Assembly: GCA_964543125.1 (NCBI GenBank)
Contig: CAZIWX010000010.1
Span: 1 to 45,167 of the forward strand
Length of the DNA stretch: 45,167 bases
DNA from: CAZIWX01 sp964543125
Lineage (GTDB): Bacteria; Fidelibacterota; UBA8477
Reading direction: 5' to 3'
Below are positions 27,390-35,035 of this stretch, in pieces. A program made the position numbers and the translations under genes. The notes beneath the pieces are model-generated. The model saw nothing but the letters and a program-made list of their open reading frames with translations, did not search any database and was not told where the DNA came from. Every line of letters begins with the position of its first letter. Position 1 is the first letter of the stretch.

Positions 27390-27886
27390 TTCCGGAACCT
27401 GTTTTGTTAAGCCTAGGTATCAATTCTCATAAGGATTGGATGGAATTGGCGCTACGGGAAGCCGTGACAGCTTTTAAAGCCGGTGAAATCCCGGTAGGCG
27501 CCATTGTAGTGCATAAAAATCACATCATTGGCCGGGGATGTAACAGTCGTGAACATCTGCAAGACCCCACCGCCCATGCCGAGATTTTAGCCATTACAGC
27601 CGCGGCAAATTATCTTGAGAGCTGGCGGCTGGAGGAGTGTACGCTGTATGTGACGCTGGAACCTTGTCCCATGTGCGCGGGGGCAATCCTAAATGCACGT
27701 CTACCCCGTCTGGTTTTTGGCGCCGATGATCCGGAGTATGGTGCTTGCGGAGGTAAAACGCAGCTATGTTCCGGTGAATACCTGAATCACAAAGTAGAAA
27801 TTTTCGGTGGAATTGAAGAAACCAGGTGTCAGAGTTTACTAAACGAGTTTTTTCAGCGGCAGCGGCAAAAACGGCGCAAAAGCTGA
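27386..27886 (+). CDS. tadA: tRNA(Arg) adenosine-34 deaminase TadA
   Basis: 166 residues, cytidine/deoxycytidylate deaminase fold. The zinc site is HAE (64-66) and PCPMC (93-97). GEIPVGAIVV, AHAEILAI and FGADDPEYGACGG are typical of TadA, which makes inosine at position 34 of tRNA-Arg(ACG). The GTG start overlaps the preceding stop (GTGA); a start nearer WMELALREA is also possible. It is the last gene before the tRNA-Ser region. Confidence 0.95.
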   Translation: MIPEPVLLSLGINSHKDWMELALREAVTAFKAGEIPVGAIVVHKNHIIGRGCNSREHLQDPTAHAEILAITAAANYLESWRLEECTLYVTLEPCPMCAGAILNARLPRLVFGADDPEYGACGGKTQLCSGEYLNHKVEIFGGIEETRCQSLLNEFFQRQRQKRRKS

Positions 27887-27938
27887 TTTATATTGGACTG
27901 AGGTGTGTCGCAATTAAATTCGCGCCAGTTTGACAAAT

Positions 27939-28042
27939 GGAGAGGTGGTCCCGCAGAATTGCGGGAAACGCACCGCACTCGAAATGCGGCGTACCTTCGG
28001 GTACCGGGGGTTCCCCCGAACGCTTTCGGGGCTCCCTCTCCG
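27939..28042 (+). repeat. tRNA-Ser(CGA)-like element, copy 1, with rebuilt D and T arms
   Basis: This 104-nt element keeps the tRNA-Ser acceptor (GGAGAGG/CCTCTCC), the anticodon arm CCGCA-CTCGAAA-TGCGG with anticodon CGA (27980-27982) and the variable arm GTACC-TTCG-GGTAC, identical to the real tRNA-Ser downstream. The D arm is replaced by a perfect hairpin CCCGCA-GAAT-TGCGGG (27950-27965). The T loop (TTCGAAT) is replaced by CCCCGAA-CGCT-TTCGGGG (28014-28031). Without the D-loop GG and the TTCGA loop it cannot fold as a standard tRNA. Its first 86 nt match copy 2 exactly. Between the copies is a hairpin ATCACATT/AATGTGAT (28068-28088). No protein gene is visible in 27887-28435. Confidence 0.75.
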
Positions 28043-28100
28043 CGAGACAGCTTTTTTGAAATAACATATCACATTCAATAAATGTGATTCTTCTTCTACT

Positions 28101-28186
28101 GGAGAGGTGGTCCCGCAGAATTGCGGGAAACGCACCGCACTCGAAATGCGGCGTACCTTCGGGTACCGGGGGTTCCCCCGAACGCT
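28101..28186 (+). repeat. tRNA-Ser(CGA)-like element, copy 2, cut by the assembly gap
   Basis: 86 nt, identical to 27939-28024, ending where the N run begins, 162 bases downstream of copy 1. It has the same hairpin in place of the D arm and the same start of the T-arm hairpin. Confidence 0.75.
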
Positions 28187-28286
28187 NNNNNNNNNNNNNN
28201 NNNNNNNNNNNNNNNNNNNNNNNNNNNNNNNNNNNNNNNNNNNNNNNNNNNNNNNNNNNNNNNNNNNNNNNNNNNNNNNNNNNNNN
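28187..28286. other. Assembly gap (100 N)
   Basis: The run is exactly 100 N, a conventional scaffold gap of unknown true size. It sits inside the tRNA-Ser repeat cluster, so repeats probably broke the assembly. Further copies may be missing. Confidence 0.98.
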
Positions 28287-28358
28287 CCTGGTTGAATGCA
28301 CCGCACTCGAAATGCGGCGTACCTTCGGGTACCGGGGGTTCGAATCCCTCCCTCTCCG
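28287..28358 (+). tRNA. tRNA-Ser (anticodon CGA), 5' end in gap
   Basis: The visible part begins in the D loop (CCTGGTTGAATG), then has anticodon arm CCGCA-CTCGAAA-TGCGG (anticodon CGA at 28308-28310), a long variable arm GTACC-TTCG-GGTAC, a T arm GGGGG-TTCGAAT-CCCTC and a 3' acceptor strand CCTCTCC with discriminator G. The missing 15 or so bases of the 5' acceptor should lie in the N run. CCA is not encoded. This copy has a normal T loop and is the likely functional gene. Confidence 0.93.
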
Positions 28359-28435
28359 CTGATTTCCTGCATTCCCGTCCTTAATGTAACGAGGTTGGCG
28401 GTTTGACACCTAATGTGTTATAAAACCCTTGCCCC

Positions 28436-29560
28436 TTACTCCGGCTGCCTGATGACCAAGAGTGCATTGCACACCGCGCGTTCTCCGGTTGAATCCGATG
28501 GCCGGTTTACCACCGTATGCTGTACTATCAAAGCCGAAGAGCCGCCGCCATCCAGGTTCAGCGCCTGATATACCCCGATCTTTACTAAAAATGCGGCCAA
28601 TTCTTCCAAACTCATACCTACGCTGTAACCGGGCTGACGACCGTCCACCACCACAAAGTATATCCATTCACCGGACTGATCATAACCTACCGCTGACCGG
28701 GGATGCCGCGGCTCCACATGCTTGTTGGGACCTTCAGCGTCCTCGACGGAAACATGGCCATCCCGCACAATGCGGGGTAAGCCGCTTACAAAGAAGGCAA
28801 TTTTTCTATTTTCCGGGCTAACGGCTGTGATGTAATCCAACGTATCCGAAACTGAAACTTCCCCGGCAATGGTTTGAGCCCGGATTCCATGACTGGAGAG
28901 TATGAATCCACCGGATGAAATTGGCGCATCACCTTCCCCGAGTTGAATGGACTGGAGGACTACCCGATTGGTGTCATTGAGGTATCTCGGTTGATCCAGG
29001 TAGCGGAAATATAATTCATTGCCCCAGGAATTGGTACGGGTTGACCGTCCAAAAAATGAGTTGTAAATAATTGTCTGCTCTTCCGGCCGGGGCGTGTTGT
29101 ATCCGTCAATTCGAATATGCGTGCTATCGTGTTCCAACCAACTATTCAAACTAATGATATCGATAAACGGCTTTTCATCCGCGGTCAATCCAAAAACACT
29201 ATGGTGGATGGGTGGTTTCAGAACAATACCGTCGCTGGCCATTCCACCGGTGGGCATCCCGGAGCTATGAAAAAAATCAGCATTGATGGCTGCCAGAACC
29301 GGTTCCTTGGGTGAATGGTTGAATTCGGCGATGGCGAATGTGGTTGCCAGACTGAACAGGTTTTTATTGGCCTTGGCAGCTTTCAGAGTGATGCCGGGCG
29401 CCTGTAGATTGATCTTGAGTACAAAAATGGACCAGGGATCGGCCGAGGTATAGTGTAATAATTCCAACCCGGAACTCGGCACGCGGCGACTCTCCAACTC
29501 CTGGCCATAATTGAAGGCGCCAAGCAGGAGTAGGATACCGATTACAACGCTTTTCACCAT
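28436..29560 (-). CDS. Secreted phosphodiester glycosidase (NAGPA) domain protein
   Basis: 374 residues with signal peptide MVKSVVIGILLLLGAFNYGQ. The DUF2233/NAGPA domain is shown by AAINADFFHSSGMPTGGM, VVVDGRQPGYSVGMSLEELA and LNLDGGGSSAL. Members hydrolyse phosphodiester-linked N-acetylglucosamine or act in exopolysaccharide turnover; the substrate here is unknown. It is probably periplasmic or secreted. It starts 1 base after the esterase stop, forming a two-gene unit. Confidence 0.9.
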   Translation of the reverse strand: MVKSVVIGILLLLGAFNYGQELESRRVPSSGLELLHYTSADPWSIFVLKINLQAPGITLKAAKANKNLFSLATTFAIAEFNHSPKEPVLAAINADFFHSSGMPTGGMASDGIVLKPPIHHSVFGLTADEKPFIDIISLNSWLEHDSTHIRIDGYNTPRPEEQTIIYNSFFGRSTRTNSWGNELYFRYLDQPRYLNDTNRVVLQSIQLGEGDAPISSGGFILSSHGIRAQTIAGEVSVSDTLDYITAVSPENRKIAFFVSGLPRIVRDGHVSVEDAEGPNKHVEPRHPRSAVGYDQSGEWIYFVVVDGRQPGYSVGMSLEELAAFLVKIGVYQALNLDGGGSSALIVQHTVVNRPSDSTGERAVCNALLVIRQPE

Positions 29561-29561
29561 C

Positions 29562-30245
29562 CTAAGTGTTCCGAAACAAATTTAGCCACTGACTGATGTC
29601 TTGCAGTTCCAATATTGATATTTCATGCCCCATGGGATACTCATGGTAAGTTACACCCGGGGCTAAGGAATCCCAAAATTCCTTCAAGTTACGACCATTC
29701 CGGATGGGCAGTATCTGATCCTGCAGACCATGCCCGATAAATACCGATAATTGTTTAAAATTATTAAGATCCTGGATCAGATGGTGGGTTTTTTCCGGAA
29801 TCCGGCCGCTCATAAGCAGCAAGCCGGTGTATCGCCGCGGCGCCAGGATTCCCAACAGAGTACTTAAACCAGCGCCCTGACTGAACCCGCCCAGGATCAG
29901 CTTTCGATCGGGTAAGCCATAGTTTTCAATAAAATCAGTTATCGACTGATCGACCAGTCTGGCGGAATCCAGCACTTGCTCTTCATCAAACTGTAGATTC
30001 CCGTCCGGTAAATACTCGATATCGAACCAGGACCTTCCCCCAAACGGCGTTTGCCCCGGTCCCTGCAAATACAACCCCTCGTCGTACAAATCGAAGTATT
30101 GCGTCAGTCCCATGAGATCACGCATGCCCGCGCCATAACCATGGAGTAGTATCAAGGTTAATCCGGATTTATGATTATCGTCTAATTGCCTGTGCCACAG
30201 TCCGGTAATACCATTAACTTCAATCTGTATTAGCTCTTTATTCAT
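29562..30245 (-). CDS. Phospholipase/carboxylesterase-type alpha/beta hydrolase
   Basis: The ATG at 30245 is preferred to a TTG at 30254; the product is 227 residues. LLHGYGAG forms the oxyanion region. The nucleophile Ser is in GGFSQGAG (about residue 122), the acid in GHGLQDQILPI, and His in YPMGHEISI. This is the Abhydrolase_2 (YpfH/EstB-like) family, usually short-chain esterases or acyl thioesterases. No signal peptide, so cytosolic. It is cotranscribed with the NAGPA gene downstream. Confidence 0.9.
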   Translation of the reverse strand: MNKELIQIEVNGITGLWHRQLDDNHKSGLTLILLHGYGAGMRDLMGLTQYFDLYDEGLYLQGPGQTPFGGRSWFDIEYLPDGNLQFDEEQVLDSARLVDQSITDFIENYGLPDRKLILGGFSQGAGLSTLLGILAPRRYTGLLLMSGRIPEKTHHLIQDLNNFKQLSVFIGHGLQDQILPIRNGRNLKEFWDSLAPGVTYHEYPMGHEISILELQDISQWLNLFRNT

Positions 30246-30281
30246 GCTGTACAATGCCTATTCCGCGGTTTTATCCGAACT

Positions 30282-30311
30282 TAAAAGCTCCCTCGTTAGG
30301 GTGAGGGAGCT
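30282..30311 (-). terminator. Rho-independent terminator downstream of pruA
   Basis: On the minus strand a perfect 9-bp stem AGCTCCCTC/GAGGGAGCT with an 8-nt loop is followed by TTTTAA. It lies 18 bases after the pruA stop and before the esterase start. Confidence 0.9.
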
Positions 30312-30329
30312 ATTCGGGAATTTGATCGA

Positions 30330-31961
30330 TTATTTTGCTTTTAGAAATGGGTATTTAAAGTCTTGCGGCGGCAGAAAATTTTCCTTTACGGTTCTTTGAG
30401 AAACCCACCGCATCAAATTGAATATGGACCCGGCTTTGTCATTGGTGCCGGAAGCACGACTACCACCAAACGGCTGTTGTCCCACCACGGCGCCCGTAGG
30501 TTTATCATTGATATAGAAATTCCCGGAACTATGCTCCAAAATTTTCAGGGCCGTAAGAATGGCTTGGCGGTCATTCGCAAAGACAGCGCCGGTCAGGGCA
30601 TAGGGACTGGTGGTATCGCATAACCTTAAGGCAGCTTCATACGGCTCAGTGTAAACGTAAATCGTTAAAACCGGACCAAAGACCTCCTCTTCCATGGTTC
30701 TAAAATGGGGATTGGTAGTCAAAATTGTGGTGGGCTGGATGAAATATCCGGTGGAAGCATCGTAGGTCCCACCGGTGATTATCTCCGTCTCACCGGAATT
30801 CCCGGCATAATCGATATAGGCGGCAATGTTGTTAAAAGCGGCCTCGTCAATGACGGCATTCATGAAATTAGAGAAATCCTCCACATCACCCATTTTGATC
30901 TCGGAAACCATGCGCAGATATTCTGCTTTGATCCGTGGCCAAATGGACTTAGGGATATAAGCGCGAGACGCTGCCGAACATTTTTGCCCCTGGTATTCAA
31001 AGGCTCCCCGCACCATAGCCGTGGCAGTCGCTTTGATATCCGCCGACTCATGGACCATGATGAAGTCTTTGCCACCCGTTTCGCCCACAATCCGCGGATA
31101 GGCGGCATAGTTGGCAATATTCGCACCCACCGTGCGCCACATGGATTGAAATACCGCAGTGGAACCGGTAAAATGGATGCCGGCCAACAATCTGTTTTTC
31201 ATGACGGTGGGACCTACCACTGAACCCGGGCCGGGGATAAAATTAATCACGCCATCCGGCAAACCGGCAGCCTTGAATAGCTGCATAAGGTAGTAAGCGG
31301 AATAAACCGCTGATGAGGCCGGTTTCCAGAGTACAACATTTCCCATGATGGCTGGTGCGGTGGGTAAATTGCCGGCAATGGAGGTGAAATTAAAGGGTGT
31401 TACGGCGAATACGAAACCCTCCAAGGGTCGGTGCCGCACATAATTCCAGATCCCGGGTGGATTATAGGGCGGTTGTTCAGCATAAAGTTGATACATATAC
31501 TCAGTATTAAAATTATAAAAATCGATGAGTTCGCAGGCTGAATCGATTTCCGCCTGAAAAGCATTTTTACTCTGACCCAACATGGTCGCGGCGTTCAGCA
31601 AATCCCGATAGGGTCCGGCCAACAATACCGCCATTCGTTTAAAAATCGCGGCCCGGGCTTCCCAGGGCATATTTGACCAGATTTGCCAGGCAGTCTGAGA
31701 GGCTTTTACGGCAGCCACGATCTCTTGCTCACCCGCCATGTGATAGGTCGCCAATACATGTTGATGATTATGGGGCATGCGGCATTCACCCAAGCTTCCG
31801 GTACGGACTTCTTTACCCCCGATAATCAGGGGAATTTCAATATTTTGAGCTTTTAACGCCGCCAGCTTGGCTTTAAGCGAACTTCGTTCCGGTGATCCGG
31901 GGGCATACGCTTGGATTGGTTCATTCACTGCTGTGGGCACCTTTACACGGGCATTATACAT
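30330..31961 (-). CDS. pruA: L-glutamate gamma-semialdehyde (1-pyrroline-5-carboxylate) dehydrogenase
   Basis: 543 residues, the RocA/PruA type with the extended N-terminus. The catalytic Cys is in GQKCSAASR and the general-base Glu in VGETGGKDF. FNFTSIAGNLPTAPAIMGNVV and GSRASGTNDKAGS are typical of P5C dehydrogenases. It oxidises glutamate semialdehyde to glutamate with NAD, the second step of proline catabolism. No proline dehydrogenase lies next to it in the window. It appears monocistronic with its own terminator. Confidence 0.96.
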   Translation of the reverse strand: MYNARVKVPTAVNEPIQAYAPGSPERSSLKAKLAALKAQNIEIPLIIGGKEVRTGSLGECRMPHNHQHVLATYHMAGEQEIVAAVKASQTAWQIWSNMPWEARAAIFKRMAVLLAGPYRDLLNAATMLGQSKNAFQAEIDSACELIDFYNFNTEYMYQLYAEQPPYNPPGIWNYVRHRPLEGFVFAVTPFNFTSIAGNLPTAPAIMGNVVLWKPASSAVYSAYYLMQLFKAAGLPDGVINFIPGPGSVVGPTVMKNRLLAGIHFTGSTAVFQSMWRTVGANIANYAAYPRIVGETGGKDFIMVHESADIKATATAMVRGAFEYQGQKCSAASRAYIPKSIWPRIKAEYLRMVSEIKMGDVEDFSNFMNAVIDEAAFNNIAAYIDYAGNSGETEIITGGTYDASTGYFIQPTTILTTNPHFRTMEEEVFGPVLTIYVYTEPYEAALRLCDTTSPYALTGAVFANDRQAILTALKILEHSSGNFYINDKPTGAVVGQQPFGGSRASGTNDKAGSIFNLMRWVSQRTVKENFLPPQDFKYPFLKAK

Positions 31962-32098
31962 TCAGTTACTCCTTTAAATTTTTTGTATCTCTTTTGTATC
32001 GTTTAAAAAAGGGATTGATAAACAAGAATAAATTCGAATACAACAGTCAGTGAACATTATTCAGTTAGAAGGCAAAAATCTTTCCAGAACATATGGCG

Positions 32099-32569
32099 TT
32101 ATTTGTAAGTCTTTTCCCAGCGCAATTGGCCTTCCCAATATTCCAACTGACGGGTGAGTTTACCTTCGCTATCCCAGTACTTCCAGGTACCCTGACTTTT
32201 GCCATTGCGATAATTGTTCTCGGCCGCCAAAACACCATTGGCATACCAGCGTTTCCAAGTACCGTCCGGTTTATTATCGTGTAAAACCTGGACCGACATT
32301 TTGCGATCATTCTTATAATACCGGTATTCGGTGAGCGTCTGACTCGCAATATCTTCAACACTGAGCAAATTACCCTTGATTCCATAGATTTCGCGGCGGA
32401 TGACATGGGATGCCGAATCCACATTGGTCCGGATTTCCACGACCTTTTTTTGACCGTTGGGATAGGTTGCCACAATTGAAGTAAACGGCTGGTGATTCTG
32501 TTTTACGCAGCCTAGGAAAACACCCAAACTCACCAGTAATAATATTTTGAAACACTTTGACAGGTTCAC
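32099..32569 (-). CDS. MORN-type (YwqK-like) repeat lipoprotein
   Basis: 156 residues from a GTG start. The leader MNLSKCFKILLLVSLGVFLGC is a lipoprotein signal. The body contains MORN_2 units (ATYPNGQKKVVEI, DGTWKRWYANGVLAAENNY, QGTWKYWDSEGKLTRQLEY). Such repeats are common in FCB surface lipoproteins and in YwqK-type proteins; partner unknown. It follows the 74-residue hypothetical gene by 18 bases. Confidence 0.85.
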   Translation of the reverse strand: MNLSKCFKILLLVSLGVFLGCVKQNHQPFTSIVATYPNGQKKVVEIRTNVDSASHVIRREIYGIKGNLLSVEDIASQTLTEYRYYKNDRKMSVQVLHDNKPDGTWKRWYANGVLAAENNYRNGKSQGTWKYWDSEGKLTRQLEYWEGQLRWEKTYK

Positions 32570-32587
32570 TTGATCATGACTCGGGAA

Positions 32588-32812
32588 TTAATCGGTTTTC
32601 AGGTAAGTTTCGTAGAAAAGATCCAGATCGGATTCATCGGCAAAAATCATAACGGCCTCGTCAGTATATTTTCCGCCTAATGACACTGCTGATTGGATGT
32701 ACATGGAGTCGTCGCTTCGTCGAAACAGGCCCGAGCGGCCATTCTTTAACGCCATTCGAAGATCATTGTCAAATTCCTGAACCAATTCGGCAATTTCCCG
32801 CATGTTACTCAT
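32588..32812 (-). CDS. Small hypothetical protein (74 aa)
   Basis: Not recognised. The N-terminal half is helical (REIAELVQEFDNDLRMALKN) and the C-terminal half acidic (FADESDLDLFYETYLKTD). No signal or membrane segment. Compact packing between two other minus-strand genes (gaps of 15 and 18 bases) supports a real gene. Confidence 0.65.
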   Translation of the reverse strand: MSNMREIAELVQEFDNDLRMALKNGRSGLFRRSDDSMYIQSAVSLGGKYTDEAVMIFADESDLDLFYETYLKTD

Positions 32813-32827
32813 GATCGAGGGTTACTC

Positions 32828-33079
32828 TCATTCATGGGTATGGGCGTGCTTGATGAGCTTGGTGACAGACCGTTCCAAATCCACAATCCGGGCACTCAGA
32901 TCCCGCACGGCGGCTCCCCATACTTCTTTATCGTCAGCCGGTGACTCGGTTAGCTCTGACTCGATCTCGGCCGCCAACGTGGCGACCTGTTGTTCCAACC
33001 GCTTGAAATTCCGGTCCAAACGGCGAGCCATAGCCTCCAAATCTGCCAATTGATCCAGGATGCCGGGAGTATCAGCCAT
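32828..33079 (-). CDS. Small coiled-coil protein (83 aa)
   Basis: Almost entirely heptad-patterned (LADLEAMARRLDRNFKRLEQ, QVATLAAEIESEL, VRDLSARIVDLERSVTKLIK), ending HAHTHE. No known family recognised. It lies 16 bases after the next upstream small gene and 15 before the 74-residue gene, as part of a minus-strand cluster. Confidence 0.65.
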   Translation of the reverse strand: MADTPGILDQLADLEAMARRLDRNFKRLEQQVATLAAEIESELTESPADDKEVWGAAVRDLSARIVDLERSVTKLIKHAHTHE

Positions 33080-33095
33080 ACGCTTTAGTGAATTT

Positions 33096-33503
33096 CTACT
33101 TACCCTTACGGCCTTTTAACCGGGCTTCCAATCTCCGGATAATATCATTATCCTCTTCATCGGGAATATCATTTTCAGCCGGGGCTTTTTCATGGGTAGC
33201 GGGATCGTCCTCACCGTCACTACTACTGAGGAATTCATCAGCCGCCACATCGCCTTCGAGATAATCCCGCATTTTACCACCCTGTAACTGTCCCAGCAGA
33301 CCGGAAAGCTGGCGATTGAATTCATCGACCGTGTGTTCCAGGCGTTTAAGCAATTCTCCCATAATCTCGGTACCATATTGGTCGTTGATACCATCCATCA
33401 AGTCATTCAGATGGCTGCGCAAAAACGAAGCGCGGCTGTCTTCGTTCTCGAAATTAATGACTTCTTTTTTAACACTTTTCGGTTTGGTCTTTTTTTCAAG
33501 CAT
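33096..33503 (-). CDS. Hypothetical helical protein with acidic tail (135 aa)
   Basis: I use the ATG at 33503, preceded by GGAG, instead of a longer frame from 33578 that has no supporting site. Residues 1-20 are Lys-rich (MLEKKTKPKSVKKEV), the middle is helical (RASFLRSHLNDLMDGIND, ELLKRLEHTVDEFNRQLSG), and the tail is acidic and disordered before ending in RRLEARLKGRKGK. No family recognised. Confidence 0.7.
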   Translation of the reverse strand: MLEKKTKPKSVKKEVINFENEDSRASFLRSHLNDLMDGINDQYGTEIMGELLKRLEHTVDEFNRQLSGLLGQLQGGKMRDYLEGDVAADEFLSSSDGEDDPATHEKAPAENDIPDEEDNDIIRRLEARLKGRKGK

Positions 33504-33653
33504 GGTTGGCTCCAAGCATGCAGCAATTATGTGGTGAATATTCTCTCTGCGGAATAAGTACGAAAACGACGAAAACAAGATGGTCAGCGTACTGCCGCAA
33601 AAACACTATACTCCAAATTAGTATAAATTTTCATATTCGCAACAAGCGGTTGC

Positions 33654-34421
33654 TTAATACTGATGGGTCGGACCATAGCTGAAATAGGTTGCCTCCATAG
33701 CCGGCCGGCTGATCATTTCACCCGACGGTGCTCTTTCGGTATAGGCCGCGTATCTCAGATCCGTAAATCCATCGGCACGCTGCAATTTGGCAGCCTCCAA
33801 TAAAGCCGCAAATAATTCAATGTAACCCGCAAAGCTATTTCCCCGAGCCCGCACCATGCCACATTCTACAGCTGAATCGGGTGTCGTCGCATAATAGGCA
33901 GGAATGGTTGCGGAGTTGTATTTAGTGGAAATAACCCGCCACGGCGTGACCGTGGTTTGGACCTGAGCTTGCGGTGATTGAAGAAAACTTACATGACCCT
34001 TGCGTTGGGCATCCGGAACAACTTTCAGAAGTTTTCCCGAATTAATAAGGTCGTCCAAAAGGAGGATTGGAATTTTATAGGGAACTTGACGCGGTCGATT
34101 TCTCGGCAAAGCTACCAGACCCGAAGTTCCGTAGTCAGCCATAATGAAATAGGCCAGGGAATCTCCGGTGACTGCTGCTACCGGAATAACTGCCTGGTAG
34201 GCATACCCGGAACCCTGAGCTTGAACTTCTTGATAACTGCTTGTGTTGGGAATCCGGTAGTAAACACGCACTACATCGGGAAGTTTAAAATCCGCATCGG
34301 CAATTATTTGAACCAGAAAAGGTGTATTTTCTAAAAGTTGTTTAGGTGGCAAATGATATATGCCGGGCGTGGCCGCTGGCAGGATAAAAGGTAAACATAA
34401 AATTAACAGCAGCCTATTCAC
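33654..34421 (-). CDS. Exported hypothetical protein (255 aa)
   Basis: A GTG start gives the signal peptide MNRLLLILCLPFILPAATP. The remaining 235 residues look beta-rich (VVRVYYRIPNTSSYQEVQAQG, DSLAYFIMADYGTSGLVALP), resembling Ig-like or fibronectin-like exported proteins, with no specific motif. It overlaps the gene upstream by 8 bases. Confidence 0.8.
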   Translation of the reverse strand: MNRLLLILCLPFILPAATPGIYHLPPKQLLENTPFLVQIIADADFKLPDVVRVYYRIPNTSSYQEVQAQGSGYAYQAVIPVAAVTGDSLAYFIMADYGTSGLVALPRNRPRQVPYKIPILLLDDLINSGKLLKVVPDAQRKGHVSFLQSPQAQVQTTVTPWRVISTKYNSATIPAYYATTPDSAVECGMVRARGNSFAGYIELFAALLEAAKLQRADGFTDLRYAAYTERAPSGEMISRPAMEATYFSYGPTHQY

Positions 34422-35001
34422 TGAAAGTAAGCCCGCTTTCCACCAGTTGCTGGTACAGCTTCAGGTTGTAATCTGCAATCCAGTCCCCTACATCCAAATC
34501 TTTCAACAAACCAGCCGCCTGCTTTTCCATCACGGCTGCCCGATAGTTATAACGCTTGGCCACAATCCAGACGTAGATACTCACAACCCCTGATTCGAGG
34601 GTGGGAAACCAATCATTTAATTGAGAATTGCCACTCAACTGCCGCGCACCGAGAAAGATGGTTAAAAATCCTCCCAACCGGGCCAAAGGAGTTAACCAGC
34701 GAGTCCGCCTGTGAATCTTCTCCGATGTTTGCTGCAATTCCAGATACTGGTCATAGATCTCGGTTTTGTGCATCCGTTGCAAAAGCTCCTTCATGGGAAC
34801 CGGACGACTGCCTTCCAACACCACGAGACTGGTTTCCCCTTGCACTAGTTCCAACTTTTTCCGCGCAAATTCGTTCGGAACATGGCGATTTAAAATATCC
34901 GGCGTCTCTTGCGCCAGGAGTGTCGAAACGACGCTAGTCAGAATGACTAATCCGTACCGAATAATTTTGAGTAAAGCGGGTGTCAAAATGTTTTTATGCA
35001 C
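34414..35001 (-). CDS. Membrane-associated hypothetical protein (195 aa)
   Basis: It starts at GTG. A hydrophobic leader (ALLKIIRYGLVILTSVVSTLLAQ) is followed by a helical region and two weak hydrophobic segments near 110-125 and 138-150 (GGFLTIFLGARQL, ESGVVSIYVWIVAK). No family recognised. The coupled overlap with the next gene suggests a joint role at the envelope. Confidence 0.72.
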   Translation of the reverse strand: MHKNILTPALLKIIRYGLVILTSVVSTLLAQETPDILNRHVPNEFARKKLELVQGETSLVVLEGSRPVPMKELLQRMHKTEIYDQYLELQQTSEKIHRRTRWLTPLARLGGFLTIFLGARQLSGNSQLNDWFPTLESGVVSIYVWIVAKRYNYRAAVMEKQAAGLLKDLDVGDWIADYNLKLYQQLVESGLTFSE

Positions 35002-35035
35002 CGGGGAAATTGGTTACCGGGGGTCAGAGCGTGAA

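Noticed and set aside
27888..28409. Minus-strand open frames with repeated GEPPVPEGTPHFECGAF-type peptides
   Set aside because: They are antisense to tRNA-Ser and its repeats and span the N run. Such peptides are a well-known artefact of tRNA-Ser genes.
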